A stretch of 64,000 bases of DNA from Meandrina meandrites (lineage: Eukaryota > Cnidaria > Anthozoa > Scleractinia > Meandrinidae), in assembly GCA_963693305.1 (NCBI GenBank), contig OY855916.1, positions 7,661,501-7,725,500 on the forward strand. Reading direction: 5' to 3'. The notes beneath the pieces are model-generated. The model worked only from the letters and a program-made list of their open reading frames with translations. It ran no database searches and was not told where the DNA came from. Every line of letters starts with the position of its first letter. The first letter of the stretch is position 1. A program made the translations under genes and the position numbers. This document shows, one piece after another, positions 31,937 to 45,289 of the stretch.

Positions 31937-34186
31937 ATGGATATACAAACCTTGCTAAACAATCTTCATGAAGAACTATCCTGTCCGGTGTGCATGAACA
32001 CATTTACTTAACCAAAACAGCTGCCATGTTTACACAGTTTTTGTCTTCACTGCTTAAACGGGATATTACGAACAAGTGACCGCCACCATGGGATCTGCTG
32101 CCCGGAATGCAGAAGGGAAAGTAGAGTCCCCAGAAGTGGAAATCTTAACGACCTGCCAACCAACTTTCGCATCAACAGTTTGCTAGATGTACTGGCCGTC
32201 AAAGAGTGCAGTACAACGGGGGTGAAATGTAAAAATTGCGACAAAACAAGCGCACAGAGTTTGTACTGCTTCCAGTGTTGTGGGTTCTGGTGTACCGATT
32301 GTATCACTGGCCACAACATGATGAGAGCAAATAAAGAACACCGTGTGTTGGCGCTTAAAGACTTTCAAGACGAAGACTATGAGAACGTTTTAAAGCGTCG
32401 AGCATTTTGCCCAAAGAAGCACCATGAAAAAGAAGAGCTGAAGTTCTTTTGCAAAATTTGTGAAACTGCCATTTGCAACGCTTGTGCTTTGACAGACCAC
32501 GAAGGTCACGCCAAGATGCTTTTGGAAGAAGCCGCAAATGAACGCAAGTTGCAAGTGAAATCTGTGATTAAATCGCAAAAGCAAAAAGTGCAACAGAAGA
32601 AAAAGAAAATCACCCAACTTGATGAAACCAGTATGCAAATTCAAGAAAAACTCGCTACCGTGAAACGAGAAGCACAGAAGTTTTCTGACGAGATGATCGG
32701 CGTCATCGAAGCGAAGAAACAGGAAATATTTAATAAAGCAGAACTTCAGGCAGCAGAGTCACTCGAGCGTCTTGTAACAGAAAAGAGCGAGATTGAACAC
32801 CAAGTGAACACGACCGAGACAGTAATTGAACAAACTGAAACACTTTTAAAACGAAGCACAAGCGCCGAGATTGTTCAATTGAACAACTCGTTAAACAAGA
32901 TCTTTCCGGAAGGAGATAGTGATGAAACAGAACAAGTCGACTGTGACTTTGAAGTTATTCAATTCATTTTCGTAGAAAATGAAACGTTAATGGACAAAGG
33001 GAACACTGAAGGAATCGGCGAATTTAAAACATTTCTCAGCAAGACTAGTACGCTTCAATCAAGTGCCGAAGGAAAAGGAATCATTGAAGCAGTGGTTGGA
33101 ATTGAAGCACAAATTCTCCTAACAACAAGAAATGTCGAGGGAGAACAACATTACGACGAGCGAGATTGTGTCACAATCCAGTTCAGGAACCGTCAAGGCC
33201 ATGACTGTGCAACAGAAGCGCGAGTCCAAAACAACAAAAATGGAACCTACAACATCAGCTATTTTGCAAAAGAAACTGGAAAATGCGACCCATCAGTGAA
33301 GGTAAATGATGAACATGTGCATGGCAGTCCATTTACTGTTGAAGTCAAACCCAGAAAGTTCAGACCCGTGTTATCCTTTGGTCAAAAAGGTGCGGCTGCT
33401 GGAATGTTTGACGGGCCTTGGGGAGTGGCAGTTAATGAACGTGATGAAATTGCAGTGACTGATGCTGGTAACAATAGGATTCAGATATTCAGTAGTGATG
33501 GAACTGTTGTAAGATCGTTTGGTACAAAGGGTGATAAACAAGGAGAATTTGACTTCCCTTGCGGGATAGCCTTTGATAAGAATGGAAATATTATCGTGGC
33601 TGACGGTAATAACCACCGTGTTCAATGCTTCAGTGAGCAGGATGAGCACCTGAACACATTTAGTGGCAAGAGAAGCCTTGATCACCAGCTGGAAGACCTT
33701 TTCGGTTTATCCTTAGATAGTCACGGGAATGTTATTGTCGCGGACAGAGGCAATCATCTTATAAAGATATTTAACCCTAATGGTCAGTTTTTACGTAAAA
33801 TTGGCGTACAGGGTTCTTTCACCTTCCCCTTTCACTGCATCCAATATGACAAATATCTTATAGTGTCAGACAGTCATGAACATTGTATTAAGGTTTGTGA
33901 CAGGGATGGAAATTTTCTGTACAAATTTGGAAAGAAGGGTGAATGTGACGGGGAGTTCAATTTCCCTCGTTGCTTGTCAATTAATAAGGCAGGACACCTG
34001 ATGGTCTCTGATGCAGGGAATCACAGAGTTCAGGTGTTTGAACTGAGTGGAAAGTTTAGAACAAAGTTTGGAATAATAGGGAGCGCAATAGGAGAGTTTA
34101 ATAGCCCAATCTCTACAGCAGTTCTTAGTGATGGTAGGATAGTTGTAAGTGATTTCTGTAACGCTCGCATCAAGATTTTTGAGTAA
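31937..34186 (+). pseudogene. TRIM-NHL copy 2 with nonsense codon in the RING
   Basis: It aligns codon by codon with copies 1 and 3 from MDIQTLLNNL. Codon 25, GAT (Asp) in the others, is TAA at 32009-32011, right after C16/C19 of the RING. Apart from one missing codon (near the DFEVIQF segment) the frame is then open to the normal stop. The first usable internal Met (32180) would give 668 residues with both B-boxes, coiled coil, filamin domain and six NHL repeats, but no RING and so no expected ubiquitin ligase activity. It could be a young pseudogene or a RING-less decoy; intact splice-free sequence and promoter leave both open. Confidence 0.8.
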
Positions 34187-34810
34187 ATATGACATCCACC
34201 TTTTGTACGTCATGTGAATCTTGAAGATACTTTTTATCTTTAAGAAAGTCTGCATGAAGAAAGTAAAATGACAGCTGTCAGTTGAAATTTTACCCGTTTG
34301 TTTGGATTTCATTATGAAGGTTGAGGGACGTTAGCAGTAAAAACTTTGCAAAATTTGTCAGCTAACCATATAGAGACCCCCTCCTAACAGTAGCCTGACA
34401 TTATACAAATATTACATTCCCTGTTTTTATTATATAGTTAAAATTGACTAAGAGTGTTTTGGAGTTAGGAAAACTAAGATGGTGTTGCATTCAAAAGTGG
34501 TAGTTCCTGTATTACTTAAAAGTAACTTACCCTACATTGCGTGACACTGAAATATGTTATCTGAGAAACTTGTAAGCTGAACTGATTGAATGATATTTGT
34601 AACAAAATTACTTTAAATAATTTACAATAGTCTCTATATTCAGTTTTACTAAGCAGGCAATGCACTGTTAAATTGGCTGTAAATAAACACTGGTTTATAT
34701 TTAGTTCTGTGATGTTAGTAAATTTTGGGACAATTTAGTTGCCAATAACATACAACTTTGTAATGAATGAAAAGAAAATGTAGACTGGAGTGTGAATAAA
34801 TTGTGCTATT
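34187..34810 (+). other. 3'UTR region of TRIM copy 2
   Basis: Shorter than in copies 1 and 3: the 'cctcgcaggagacattagcct' segment is deleted. AATAAA candidate at 34682-34687. Confidence 0.45.
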
Positions 34811-37017
34811 TTTTCTTAAATCTTGCTTGATATGTGAATGCGTTACTTAGATGGTGGGATGTTTAGCTCAGTATATATCGATTTAGTGAATATATTCCGT
34901 AAAGTAATCAAGGTCAGTGTTGAATTATTTTTCTCATCATTAATCCTCACGCTGCTTCAGAAAATAGAACATTTCCCATAACAAAAATGAAAGCATGAAA
35001 TCAAAAGTGCTGTTAAGATAGCTGGAATTACTTTACCTTGGGGCTGTACTTTTTTGATTAACCTACTTGTACGTTGAAAACAAATTTAACCTGAAAACCA
35101 ATTGGCCCACAGTATATACATTGTAAATTGGTTCCAGTGAATTTAATGCTGGGGTTAACCCTGGGATGGACTAGCATCCCATACAGGGAGGGAGGGGTAG
35201 AAATATCCCTAGTTGCTTAATGCTATGGAAACCGTACATATTGTTAATAAGCTGTTGCTTGATGAGCCACTAGGGTCGAATGCAGACTTTACCTTTCATC
35301 TGCCACTTGAGCTTTTATGTGGGATATGGCAAAATAAAAATAGACCAGAATGTTATAAAATTATTGATCAATTCAGCAGTGTTTTTAATACTAACCTGTC
35401 CAATTTCTTCCGCATTTTTGTCCATAATTTTATACAGATGCATCAGCAATGGAGCTTAATGTCTAAAAAATGGAATAAACATTTTTACCCGTTACTTAAC
35501 TTAATAACAGCATAGTGTACAGTCAAGCAAAATGTAAGACTGTGAAAATCATGACTTTAAACCTGTTACTAAATCAATTAAAAACAAATATGTCCAGATA
35601 ATATTACACAATATTATGCTGCAGTGAAAATATTTTGAAGCCGAATGTCATGAAAATTTTATTACCAAAATAATTAAAAAATAAAATATTCCAATAACAT
35701 ATGAGTGCTCAAGGCATAACCTTCTAGTTGGAGAAAGGAGGCGAATCTCTCCCAGGAAATATTTTTCATTTTGACTCCTTCAAGTGCCATTTCTGGTAGC
35801 CCATGTACAGCTGTCCTGCTCCCTAAAAAGAATTGGGGAAGGGAATCAAAAGAACATGTATATGTTTAAGGCAAAGCTTTACAGTATTGGTAGTGAACAT
35901 GTTTGTAGGTAGTGACTAGCAAAAAATCATATTTTGAAAATGTGCGGTTCCAGGAAATGTCCATACCCATGAGGCGTGGTGGCCTAACAGTTAGCACAAT
36001 GTTGAACTTTGGATCAATTATTACAGGTTTGAGCCCTGGCCGGGGGTCACTACATTATGTTCTTGGGCAATACACTTTACTCTCACAGTGCGTCTGGATG
36101 AGTATAAAAGGCTACTGGTGAGATTAATACTAGGAGTTAACTCTATGATTTACTAGCATCCTCTCCAGGGTGGAGAAAAAATACAATGTACTCCTAGTCA
36201 GTCAACAGTGCGAAAACCAAGAAAAGCTACAGCTCCAGAGGGGGGTACGTGGGATTTCAAATGATGGGAATGATCAAACGATTTTTCGACTTTGAAATTT
36301 TCAGTTCCAGTATTTTTTGGGTTATGGTAGGAAAATTTGGCAACTACGGTAGTTCTGCAAATAAAATACAAACAAACATGTTTTGCTGATGTTAAATAGA
36401 TAACAATGGAGTCACTTTACATTGCATGGGGCACTAATAAAACCGGTTTCTGTTTCTTTAGTGTTATATCATTTAACCCTTTCTGGAAATTTTAAGAGTC
36501 AGAAATTTGGCACAGGATTTTTGTTCCAGGGATTTTTTTTTTTTTTTGGGGGGGGGGGGGGGGCATTGTTGGAAGTCTAAGGGATTTGGGGGGTCTTAAA
36601 ATGAATTTTGCCCCCATTTGATCATCCCAGTCACTTGAAATCCTCAATACCCCCATGGGGTTCTGGCCCAATGCGCCACTCAAATCCAAGAAATGCCAGC
36701 GGGGAACGGAGCATCAGAAACTGTTAAGGTAAAGTATGAGGCTCAACTGGAATTTTTTTCCCTTTCTTTATCATGCAGTAACAAAGGTAAGGTAAAGTAT
36801 TGCGCCAAAGGACATAAATTAAAAAAGTAAATAAATAAAAAAATTGAAGCAGAAAGAAAGGAAGGAACTACCCTGTGAAGAGACATCCATTCAACCTCCC
36901 TCCCTCTTCCAAACTTTTTTGCAGGGTAGGAAGGACTGAATATCACTTTTACAATTAAGTCTCTTGACAATATATAATGACTACATACCCCTGCAAGGGA
37001 ATTAAAAAAATACTGTC
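34811..37017. other. unit 3 spacer
   Basis: Counterpart of 331-3305. It contains the SINE tail fragment (35152-35240) and a 16-base G-run (36548-36563). No gene is seen; a 100-codon plus-strand frame at 35213 has no counterpart in other units. Confidence 0.45.
35965..36240 (+). mobile_element. tRNA-derived SINE (unit 3)
   Basis: Ortholog of 1790-2070: 'ggtggcctaacagttagcac', B-box-like 'gtttgagccctgg' and 'tgttcttgggcaatacactt'. Confidence 0.65.
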
Positions 37018-37225
37018 AAGCAGTCCAGATCAAGCCCTAGCTGGGGCCACTGCATTGTGTTCTTGGGCAAGATACTTTACTCTCACAGTGCCTCTCTCCA
37101 TTCAGGTGTATCAATGGGTACCGGCAAATTTTTAAATATAACCCTACACATACCAACCTCTACACATAATTTCCATTTGTGCTTACATCCTGTAAAGATG
37201 GTTGGAATTCAATCCAAGTAACTGA
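37018..37225 (+). mobile_element. SINE fragment (unit 3)
   Basis: Ortholog of 3306-3515, with 'tgttcttgggcaagatactt'. Confidence 0.6.
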
Positions 37226-38192
37226 AAGAATCAAAACAGGAATTTATTAAAGAAACAATAAATATGTTCTACAAGAAAGAGCTATGATGAGTTAAGTACA
37301 GAATGATTGGTACTTTTGGTATATCTTCTTATTATTCATCAGTGTGTTTTAAATTTATTTAATGGTTTCATTTGTTTGTGTACAATGGTGTTAAGGACAA
37401 CAATGCATGGTTGTTTGCACGTTGTTTTGCAGAGGAAATCTATAAGCAATGTGCAAAATGTTTAACACCCATGCATGCATTCTGTTCATTAGACCTTTTG
37501 CTTGGCGATGTTTGTGTTGCTGTTAAATATACATAAATTAAATAAATCAAATGTTGCTTGTTAAATAAAATGCCAAGTGCTAGTAGTGAGTGTCTATCGT
37601 TGACACGTCTTTTTACCCTGGCTTATCACTTTCATAATCTAGCTGAGCTTGCATTTTGAAGGTAAGTAGTTTGGATGTTTAGCAACAGTCAACACTATTC
37701 AAGAGATTTAATGAACAGTACAATCATTGTGCACATGTACGTTTTTGTAAATTTCTTTTCCCTCTGCAAACCAACATGCAAACAGCCATCATTTACTTGC
37801 CCTCAGCATGGTCAGCATACTTCCGAACAAGAAAGAAATATCAGTTGAAATAAAAACCAATTTTTACATACAGTAGTTTCTGAACTTACCTTCAGAAACG
37901 GTGTTGTGTATTTGGAAATTAAACCGTGGTTTCCATTTTAGTGTTTTGCGGCCACTGTAGCCATTCTTCCTCCACTCAAATACAACCAAACAAGGGAAAA
38001 TATGTTTTCAAAGACAACTGGTACCATAGATGGAGTCTTGATCGTTGCTTTGAGGTCAAAATAAGATTAGAATTCCCCCAAAACCGACAACTTCCGCCGC
38101 CATGTTGGATTCTCTCTCGTTCCCAGTATCTTTCGCGTCACGCAACACGAACAACAAGTCACGGAGAACACGGGATCACGTTATTTACAATC
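37226..38192. other. conserved spacer with - strand exon-like block (unit 3)
   Basis: Counterpart of 3561-4440. The exon-like block is 37892-38165 with donor GTAAGTTC on the minus strand. Confidence 0.4.
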
Positions 38193-38200
38193 GCATCAGC

Positions 38201-38355
38201 GGGTCGCCCACTACCTCTCGGAACGAGTTGTTTCATTGGCTCTCAAAACAATAGATAACAGGTCATAACAATGCCCCTAGCACTGAATAACAATAGAGGT
38301 AATGTAAAAAGCGGGCGAATGAAAATAGAGGTTCCAGAGAGGTAGTGTCTTACTG
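38201..38355. mobile_element. small MITE (unit 3 only)
   Basis: CACTACCTCTC.GGAAC at the left is mirrored by GTTCC.GAGAGGTAGTG at the right. GCATCAGC / GCATCAAC flank it (38193-38200, 38356-38363), and unit 4 shows a single GCATCAGG at the same place (near 55163). The 8-bp flank fits a hAT-type insertion. Confidence 0.55.
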
Positions 38356-38522
38356 GCATCAACCCGCGAGTTTTCAGTTCTCTTACTCTTTCAAAGTACG
38401 TCATATACAGTGGAATCCCGATTTCTTAAACTTCCAAGGAAAACGGAAATTGGTTTGAAAAGTCGGTTGTAAAATTGCAGTGTTCGACTTTGATTTCAGC
38501 AGGTCGGAAGAAGGCCTTATAC

Positions 38523-38809
38523 CCCCCCGGGGGGGGGGAACTCCCATATGAAATGGACGGGTGTAAATTTCGGATTTTGGTCTCGCTTAGGGTGCTCTGG
38601 GCAAAATGTCATTTAAGGTCTCGTTTAGGGTTGCACGCGAAGAAATAACAAAAAAGAAAGAATTTTGATTCGTTATATTTACTCTTTTAGAGGTCTGCAT
38701 AACGTTCGGCCAAACCCAGATTGGTCTCTTTTAGGGGTTAAATTGAAAATTTCCGACGAGCATCCCCGTCCATTTCATATGGGAGTCCCCCCCCCCCCCC
38801 CCCCCGGGG
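38523..38809. mobile_element. G-rich-ended MITE (unit 3)
   Basis: Same insertion as 6078-6484, flanked by CCTTATAC / CATTATAC, with only one of the two internal 82-bp copies. The right end has a 19-base C-run (38787-38805). Confidence 0.7.
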
Positions 38810-38817
38810 CATTATAC

Positions 38818-40143
38818 CGCCTTGGTTTAAAAATACAGTTTATATCAGTTCTGCGCTTATTAACTTCGAAGTAAACTAAAGTTGTCAAAGACGGAACGTC
38901 CATGAATGAACGATCGATGTAACAGAACAGACAAGCACAAGCATGGAGAATATATGGGGAGCGGAAACCGGAAGGCAAATCCGTGGGAAAACACGGTGAT
39001 GGGTTTCTCAGAGTTTGGAGTAATCCAAGGGCTATCTGTCAGCCAAGACTGGGTGTTGGTAAAAGTCAGGTTAAGAGCCACGTTGGGTGTCGACCTAGGA
39101 AGGGACGAGGGAACGCATGGAAAACGCACCGGAGAGACGCATCAATGTAGGGGGGAACACTAGAGAATGCACACTGAAAGAAGAAACAGATCGGACGAGT
39201 AAACGCATGGCGGAACTTACAGGAAAGTGAACGGGCGCACGACCAGTGCGTGTCAGCGAGTGTTGAGTGTTGTCAAAGTTGGTTGAAGGACAGTTTTGGG
39301 TCTCGATCAGGCTTAGTTTAAGGTTAGGTTCAGGAAGAAACGAAGAAATACATGACAAACGAACTGGGAACCCACAGGCAAGGCGTCAAAAAAACGGCCC
39401 AGGATTCTGAAGGGGAATAGAGAACAAATGTGACTGAAATGATGATACCGTGCGCGTAAACGCGCGTTGGAACTCACAGAGCGGGGCCCCTTGGTTAGCC
39501 ACTGGGAAAACCCGAAAGAAAGGTTAACGCAAAGGGAACACACAGATCCCAGGATCCAACGGATCCCAGGGTGAATGCCGAAGGGTATTTACACGCCCGC
39601 ACCGTAGGCTTTCGACAAAATTTCTCCCCTTTTCCCAACCTGCGAAATTTAGCAAGCTCAAAGCGCGCGGGTCATAAAGCTAACAATGTCACTAAGAAGT
39701 AATGGTGAGTAATTTCGCGTGCCCCCTTGTGATCTATACCGAAAGTTACGGACCGAAGACTGAACAATCATAGCGCCAAATTAATTTTCTATATAATAAG
39801 TTAATTCATTTCTCGAGTTTAGGTAACGTATTTGGAAACATAACTCAATACCAAGAGAGAACTGAAAAGTCAGCATAAATAAAGCTTTTTATTTATTGCG
39901 ATAAAACGTCCACTGCAAAATTTCTCATGGAACATCACTTCTCGTTAACGGTTCAATAAAGAATTCCCGTTTTATTGACCGTGAGAAAATTGAGGCGAGT
40001 GCTGTTGTTGTTGTCTCTCACCCCAGTTTTCGCGCGGACAAAACGCTGGAAACTCGCAATTCGTGCGAGAGGGTACGTTAATAACGCAGTTAATGGTTCA
40101 AAAGTTCAGTCTCTGCTCGTCAAGTTCTGCAATGTACAAATGT
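38818..40143. other. conserved purine-rich spacer (unit 3)
   Basis: Counterpart of 6493-7846. No gene is recognised. The part from 39181 belongs to the 2.14-kb duplication. Confidence 0.45.
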
Positions 40144-41265
40144 TTATTCCTTTTCTTTAACTGATGCTGTCACAACACCGCTTTCTATTTCAGCGTTTAA
40201 TTCTTTCACAACTGTCATGTGATCGAAGTTCTCCGGGAATATATTAAAGGTTTTCAGGATGTCCTCTCTGCGATCGCTTTCTGAAACGTAGTACATCTGA
40301 ACTTGATAGGCCAACCACTGCGCATCCAACACGCTCTGTGAAGAAGATAACATTTTACTATTCCACTATTGCGCCATTTTACCATATTAAGGCAAAAGAA
40401 CGTGCAAAATATGCCACGTTATTACACTGTAGCGCAAGGCAAAAATACGGACTAAAAGAGGAGCGACAAAATGACCGAACCAAACTTTATTTTATTAGTG
40501 AAAGAATAAATCCCTTATTCGATGGTTTAACATATAATACGAGCGGACATTTTGCTCATGGCTTGTATTTTTCCACGCCCCTTCGGGGCTCGGAAAAAAC
40601 ACTACGCACTCGCAAAATATCCCCGCGTATTATATGTTAAACCATCGAATAAGCTGTATATAATCACGCTAAAGCAAAAAAACACACATAAACAACAAGA
40701 AAAACATTTTACCAATGGCTAACATATGGCGAAAAAAAGAGCAATTTTTCAGGTAACGATACGCCATTTTGAAAATCGTCGCAGAGAAGACCCTGTTGAC
40801 GACAGTGCTATTGCTTCACCCAAACACGTTACGGTTTGGAAAATTTGACCGACATTTTTCAAGTTCGTCGTTTCGTCAAAATCCGTCTCAATCTTGTCCA
40901 ATCTTAACCATCCTTGTTCCTTTTTGGTTTATTATTACATCTTTGGTGTTTCTCTTCCTTAATGAATTATTATTTCGAGATTTCTGTCCATTTGATGATT
41001 ATTTTTTGCATTGAAAAAGAGACGTAATTCACCTACCATTTCATTGGTGTCTACTTCTCCAACCACGAGAACTAATCCTGTGATATGAAAGTGAAGGTGC
41101 GGTTATAATTAATACAATAAGCAACTTTATTCTAATAGTTCTTCTATAAATAGTAAATGAACTATTTTTGATCACAAAATGACATTACGTGTACCAACCT
41201 TTACTGTCTCTGAGATCTGTAAAATGTTTCATTGCCAGCGACCAGGGGGCATTTTCACCTCGTGT
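40144..41265 (-). pseudogene. ATPAF1: ATPAF1-like last three exons, first copy (unit 3)
   Basis: Exons 41199-41265 (TRGENAPW..), 41037-41077 (GLVLVVGEVDTNEM) and 40144-40335 (SVLDAQWLAYQVQMYY.. to stop). They are open and correctly phased with GT/AG borders. The three upstream exons seen in units 1, 2 and 4 are missing from unit 3: nothing matching them lies between 43406 and 47771. It therefore cannot make an ATP11 domain alone. Confidence 0.75.
40515..40652. mobile_element. MITE in ATPAF1 intron (unit 3, first copy)
   Basis: TTATTCGATGGTTTAACATA and its inverse at the ends; same element as 24078-24212. Confidence 0.7.
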
Positions 41266-42283
41266 CTGTTGAAATGAAACCAAATCAAAGATGATTGACA
41301 CTAAATAACATTTCTATTATTAAGAAACAGATCGGACGAGTAAACGCATGGCGGAACTTACAGGAAAGTGAACGGGCGCACGACCAGTGCGTGTCAGCGA
41401 GTGTTGAGTGTTGTCAAAGTTGGTTGAAGGACAGTTTTGGGTCTCGATCAGGCTTAGTTTAAGGTTAGGTTCAGGAAGAAACGAAGAAATACATGACAAA
41501 CGAACTGGGAACCCACAGGCAAGGCGTCAAAAAAACGGCCCAGGATTCTGAAGGGGAATAGAGAACAAATGTGACTGAAATGATGATACCGTGCGCGTAA
41601 ACGCGCGTTGGAACTCACAGAGCGGGGCCCCTTGGTTAGCCACTGGGAAAACCCGAAAGAAAGGTTAACGCAAAGGGAACACACAGATCCCAGGATCCAA
41701 CGGATCCCAGGGTGAATGCCGAAGGGTATTTACACGCCCGCACCGTAGGCTTTCGACTAATTTCTCCCCTTTTCCCAACCTGCGAAATTTAGCAAGCTCA
41801 AAGCGCGCGGGTCATAAAGCTAACAATGTCACTAAGAAGTAATGGTGAGTAATTTCGCGTGCCCCCTTGTGATCTATACCGAAAGTTACGGACCGAAGAC
41901 TGAACAATCATAGCGCCAAATTAATTTTCTATATAATAAGTTAATTCATTTCTCGAGTTTAGGTAACGTATTTGGAAACATAACTCAATACCAAGAGAGA
42001 ACTGAAAAGTCAGCATAAATAAAGCTTTTTATTTATTGCGATAAAACGTCCACTGCAAAATTTCTCATGGAACATCACTTCTCGTTAACGGTTCAATAAA
42101 GAATTCCCGTTTTATTGACCGTGAGAAAATTGAGGCGAGTGCTGTTGTTGTTGTCTCTCACCCCAGTTTTCGCGCGGACAAAACGCTGGAAACTCGCAAT
42201 TCGTGCGAGAGGGTACGTTAATAACGCAGTTAATGGTTCAAAAGTTCAGTCTCTGCTCGTCAAGTTCTGCAATGTACAAATGT

Positions 42284-43405
42284 TTATTCCTTTTCTTTAA
42301 CTGATGCTGTCACAACACCGCTTTCTATTTCAGCGTTTAATTCTTTCACAACTGTCATGTGATCGAAGTTCTCCGGGAATATATTAAAGGTTTTCAGGAT
42401 GTCCTCTCTGCGATCGCTTTCTGAAACGTAGTACATCTGAACTTGATAGGCCAACCACTGCGCATCCAACACGCTCTGTGAAGAAGATAACATTTTACTA
42501 TTCCACTATTGCGCCATTTTACCATATTAAGGCAAAAGAACGTGCAAAATATGCCACGTTATTACACTGTAGCGCAAGGCAAAAATACGGACTAAAAGAG
42601 GAGCGACAAAATGACCGAACCAAACTTTATTTTATTAGTGAAAGAATAAATCCCTTATTCGATGGTTTAACATATAATACGAGCGGACATTTTGCTCATG
42701 GCTTGTATTTTTCCACGCCCCTTCGGGGCTCGGAAAAAACACTACGCACTCGCAAAATATCCCCGCGTATTATATGTTAAACCATCGAATAAGCTGTATA
42801 TAATCACGCTAAAGCAAAAAAACACACATAAACAACAAGAAAAACATTTTACCAATGGCTAACATATGGCGAAAAAAAGAGCAATTTTTCAGGTAACGAT
42901 ACGCCATTTTGAAAATCGTCGCAGAGAAGACCCTGTTGACGACAGTGCTATTGCTTCACCCAAACACGTTACGGTTTGGAAAATTTGACCGACATTTTTC
43001 AAGTTCGTCGTTTCGTCAAAATCCGTCTCAATCTTGTCCAATCTTAACCATCCTTGTTCCTTTTTGGTTTATTATTACATCTTTGGTGTTTCTCTTCCTT
43101 AATGAATTATTATTTCGAGATTTCTGTCCATTTGATGATTATTTTTTGCATTGAAAAAGAGACGTAATTCACCTACCATTTCATTGGTGTCTACTTCTCC
43201 AACCACGAGAACTAATCCTGTGATATGAAAGTGAAGGTGCGGTTATAATTAATACAATAAGCAACTTTATTCTAATAGTTCTTCTATAAATAGTAAATGA
43301 ACTATTTTTGATCACAAAATGACATTACGTGTACCAACCTTTACTGTCTCTGAGATCTGTAAAATGTTTCATTGCCAGCGACCAGGGGGCATTTTCACCT
43401 CGTGT
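42284..43405 (-). pseudogene. ATPAF1: ATPAF1-like last three exons, second copy (unit 3)
   Basis: Exact duplicate of 40144-41265 within the 2.14-kb repeat: exons 43339-43405, 43177-43217 and 42284-42475. Reading leftwards, a transcript entering this unit would meet these exons first. Confidence 0.75.
42655..42792. mobile_element. MITE in ATPAF1 intron (unit 3, second copy)
   Basis: Duplicate of 40515-40652. Confidence 0.7.
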
Positions 43406-44144
43406 CTGTTGAAATGAAACCAAATCAAAGATGATTGACACTAAATAACATTTCTATTACCTTTAAAAGACTATTTTAAAGTTCTCGGGGGCGCTTGTTT
43501 TTTTTTCAACGCCTTTGGAAGAGGAAGGAGGGAAAGAGAAGATTATTTCAAATCATAAATCGGCTTGCTAGTACAAATGAAATGTCTGCTTAATGTAAAT
43601 TTAATGTTTAAAAAAGATTCCTCGCCAAGGAAAGTAATCTCACACCTTATTGCCTGAGATAGAAGCTACCTCAAAATAATAGGACTAGTATGTTTGAATT
43701 GGGGGAGGGGTAGTTGGGGCTCATAGAAATAGAAAGAGAGGAGCGCGCATGTGCGCGCGCTAATGACGCGAGAATCACTCGAGAAGAATGCGCAAGAATG
43801 CGCAATGCAATTTAAAGGTCGCCGCAAAACGAAAATTGTCAGCTCGAACGACATTCCTCATCGTCGGTAAAAGTATCGAATGATAAGAACAAGATAAATG
43901 TTTGTAACAGCAGTAACCTCACAAACTTTAAGATTTTAAACAGTTATAATTCGAGAAGACAATTTCTGACGTGTAAAATGGAGAACGTTAAAATGGCACG
44001 CACACGCATGATTCAAATCGTGCGTCACTAAATTGACACGAAAAACGATTACTTTCGGGCTTTTTTGAAGGGGGAGGGCTGGTGGCGATTGGGGTCCTCT
44101 TCTTTTGGTTAAAGTATAGCTTTTCTTTACAAAGATGTTAATTC

Positions 44145-44158
44145 GAAACCTTAGCAAC
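44145..44158 (+). promoter_or_regulatory. X-box-like site (unit 3)
   Basis: GAAACCTTAGCAAC, 218 bases before the nested gene's ATG. Confidence 0.3.
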
Positions 44159-44375
44159 GCTGTGTTATTTTGCTAGCCAACGGAGTCAATCAAAACCGTG
44201 AAAAACCACTGCGCCCGCTTACATCCTATTGGCTGATCAATGCACGCGCAGTTGCTGCCTTTGTTATGTCACAATGAACAAAAAACCTTTCGCTCAGTTT
44301 GAGAATAGAAACGCTCTTGAACAAACAGCTTTTTAAAATTCGCAGTAAATTTACTGCAAACAAGTAAAGATTAAA

Positions 44376-45285
44376 ATGGGAATTGCTTGGAGCTCTTATT
44401 AATCGAAAAGGGAAGAGAAAGCCAAAAAGAAAAGGTATACAATAGCAACATTATTCTGCTTTTTAACTTGCAAAATTAACAAAACAGTTTGTGCAACTTT
44501 TTTTTCCTTTTTCTCGCAGGCTACAGAATGAGAATCGCTTTCACATTCCTGGCTCTCAGTGTATTCCTGAGGGATCACCAAAGATGACATTGCAAATGAA
44601 AGACAAAAATCTACCTCTTAGAGAAGATATCAACGTTGATGAAATCGAGCTTCACACGAACGAAGAATGGAAACTACCGCACAAGAATTTAAGGTACAGG
44701 AAGTATTCTATTATCCTTATCCTAAAGTTTCCCTTCCGGTAAAGTTTTAAAGCATGAATGTGCAGTTGAATAAGCAGATTAATCTATACTCGAGTCTCTC
44801 TTTAGGATCTGAAATGGCGCGAAATAAATTAGAGTAGTTCATACTGTGTTAATTCATTTACCTGTTGAAATCAAGACACCCAATTGACAGATGAGAATCT
44901 CTTACATGAAGCGAGGTTCAAATAAACGCCTCGAATAAAACCCGGCCTTTTGGACCCGACGTTTCTTTGAACTCGGCGTTTGTTCGGCGCCGGAAATGAA
45001 ATTGAGGAAATAAAAACTGAAATCAAAATTAAATTTTTATACGACTCGGTAGTCATCATTCTCTGCAGTCACTTTCGTATTTGCTGTGATGTGTACTTGT
45101 CTTTTTACAGACCTATCAAAGATAGTCAATGCTTGCAGCACAACGATGCAACTTTGAATGAGACAAGCTTCTCTGAGTTGAAAACCAAACTTGAAGCTTG
45201 GCAGTTCTACCAGTTCAAAACACAACATCCGCTGGATAAATGGACTGTTAGGTCACTTCCTAATCTGCATTTCACAAATATGTAA
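44376..45285 (+). pseudogene. nested small gene, nonsense in codon 9 (unit 3)
   Basis: Exons 44376-44434, 44520-44693 and 45111-45285 keep all splice sites and an open frame in exons 2 and 3. Codon 9 (AAA in units 1 and 2) is TAA at 44400-44402, leaving MGIAWSSY. The next in-frame Met is well inside exon 2 and would remove the basic N terminus. Intron 2 is much shorter than in other units because the TTAGGG block and tRNA-like repeat are absent. The 28-bp minisatellite begins only a few bases after the normal stop codon. Confidence 0.65.
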
Positions 45286-45289
45286 TTTG

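Larger units (their letters stand above)
39181..43460. repeat. 2.14-kb direct tandem duplication
   Basis: 39181-41321 and 41322-43460 are nearly base-identical. The offset is 2141 at the left and 2140 after one site (ttcgacaaaattt versus ttcgactaattt). Each copy carries the last three ATPAF1-like exons. Other units have a single copy. The near-zero divergence means a very recent event or an assembly artefact. Confidence 0.95.
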
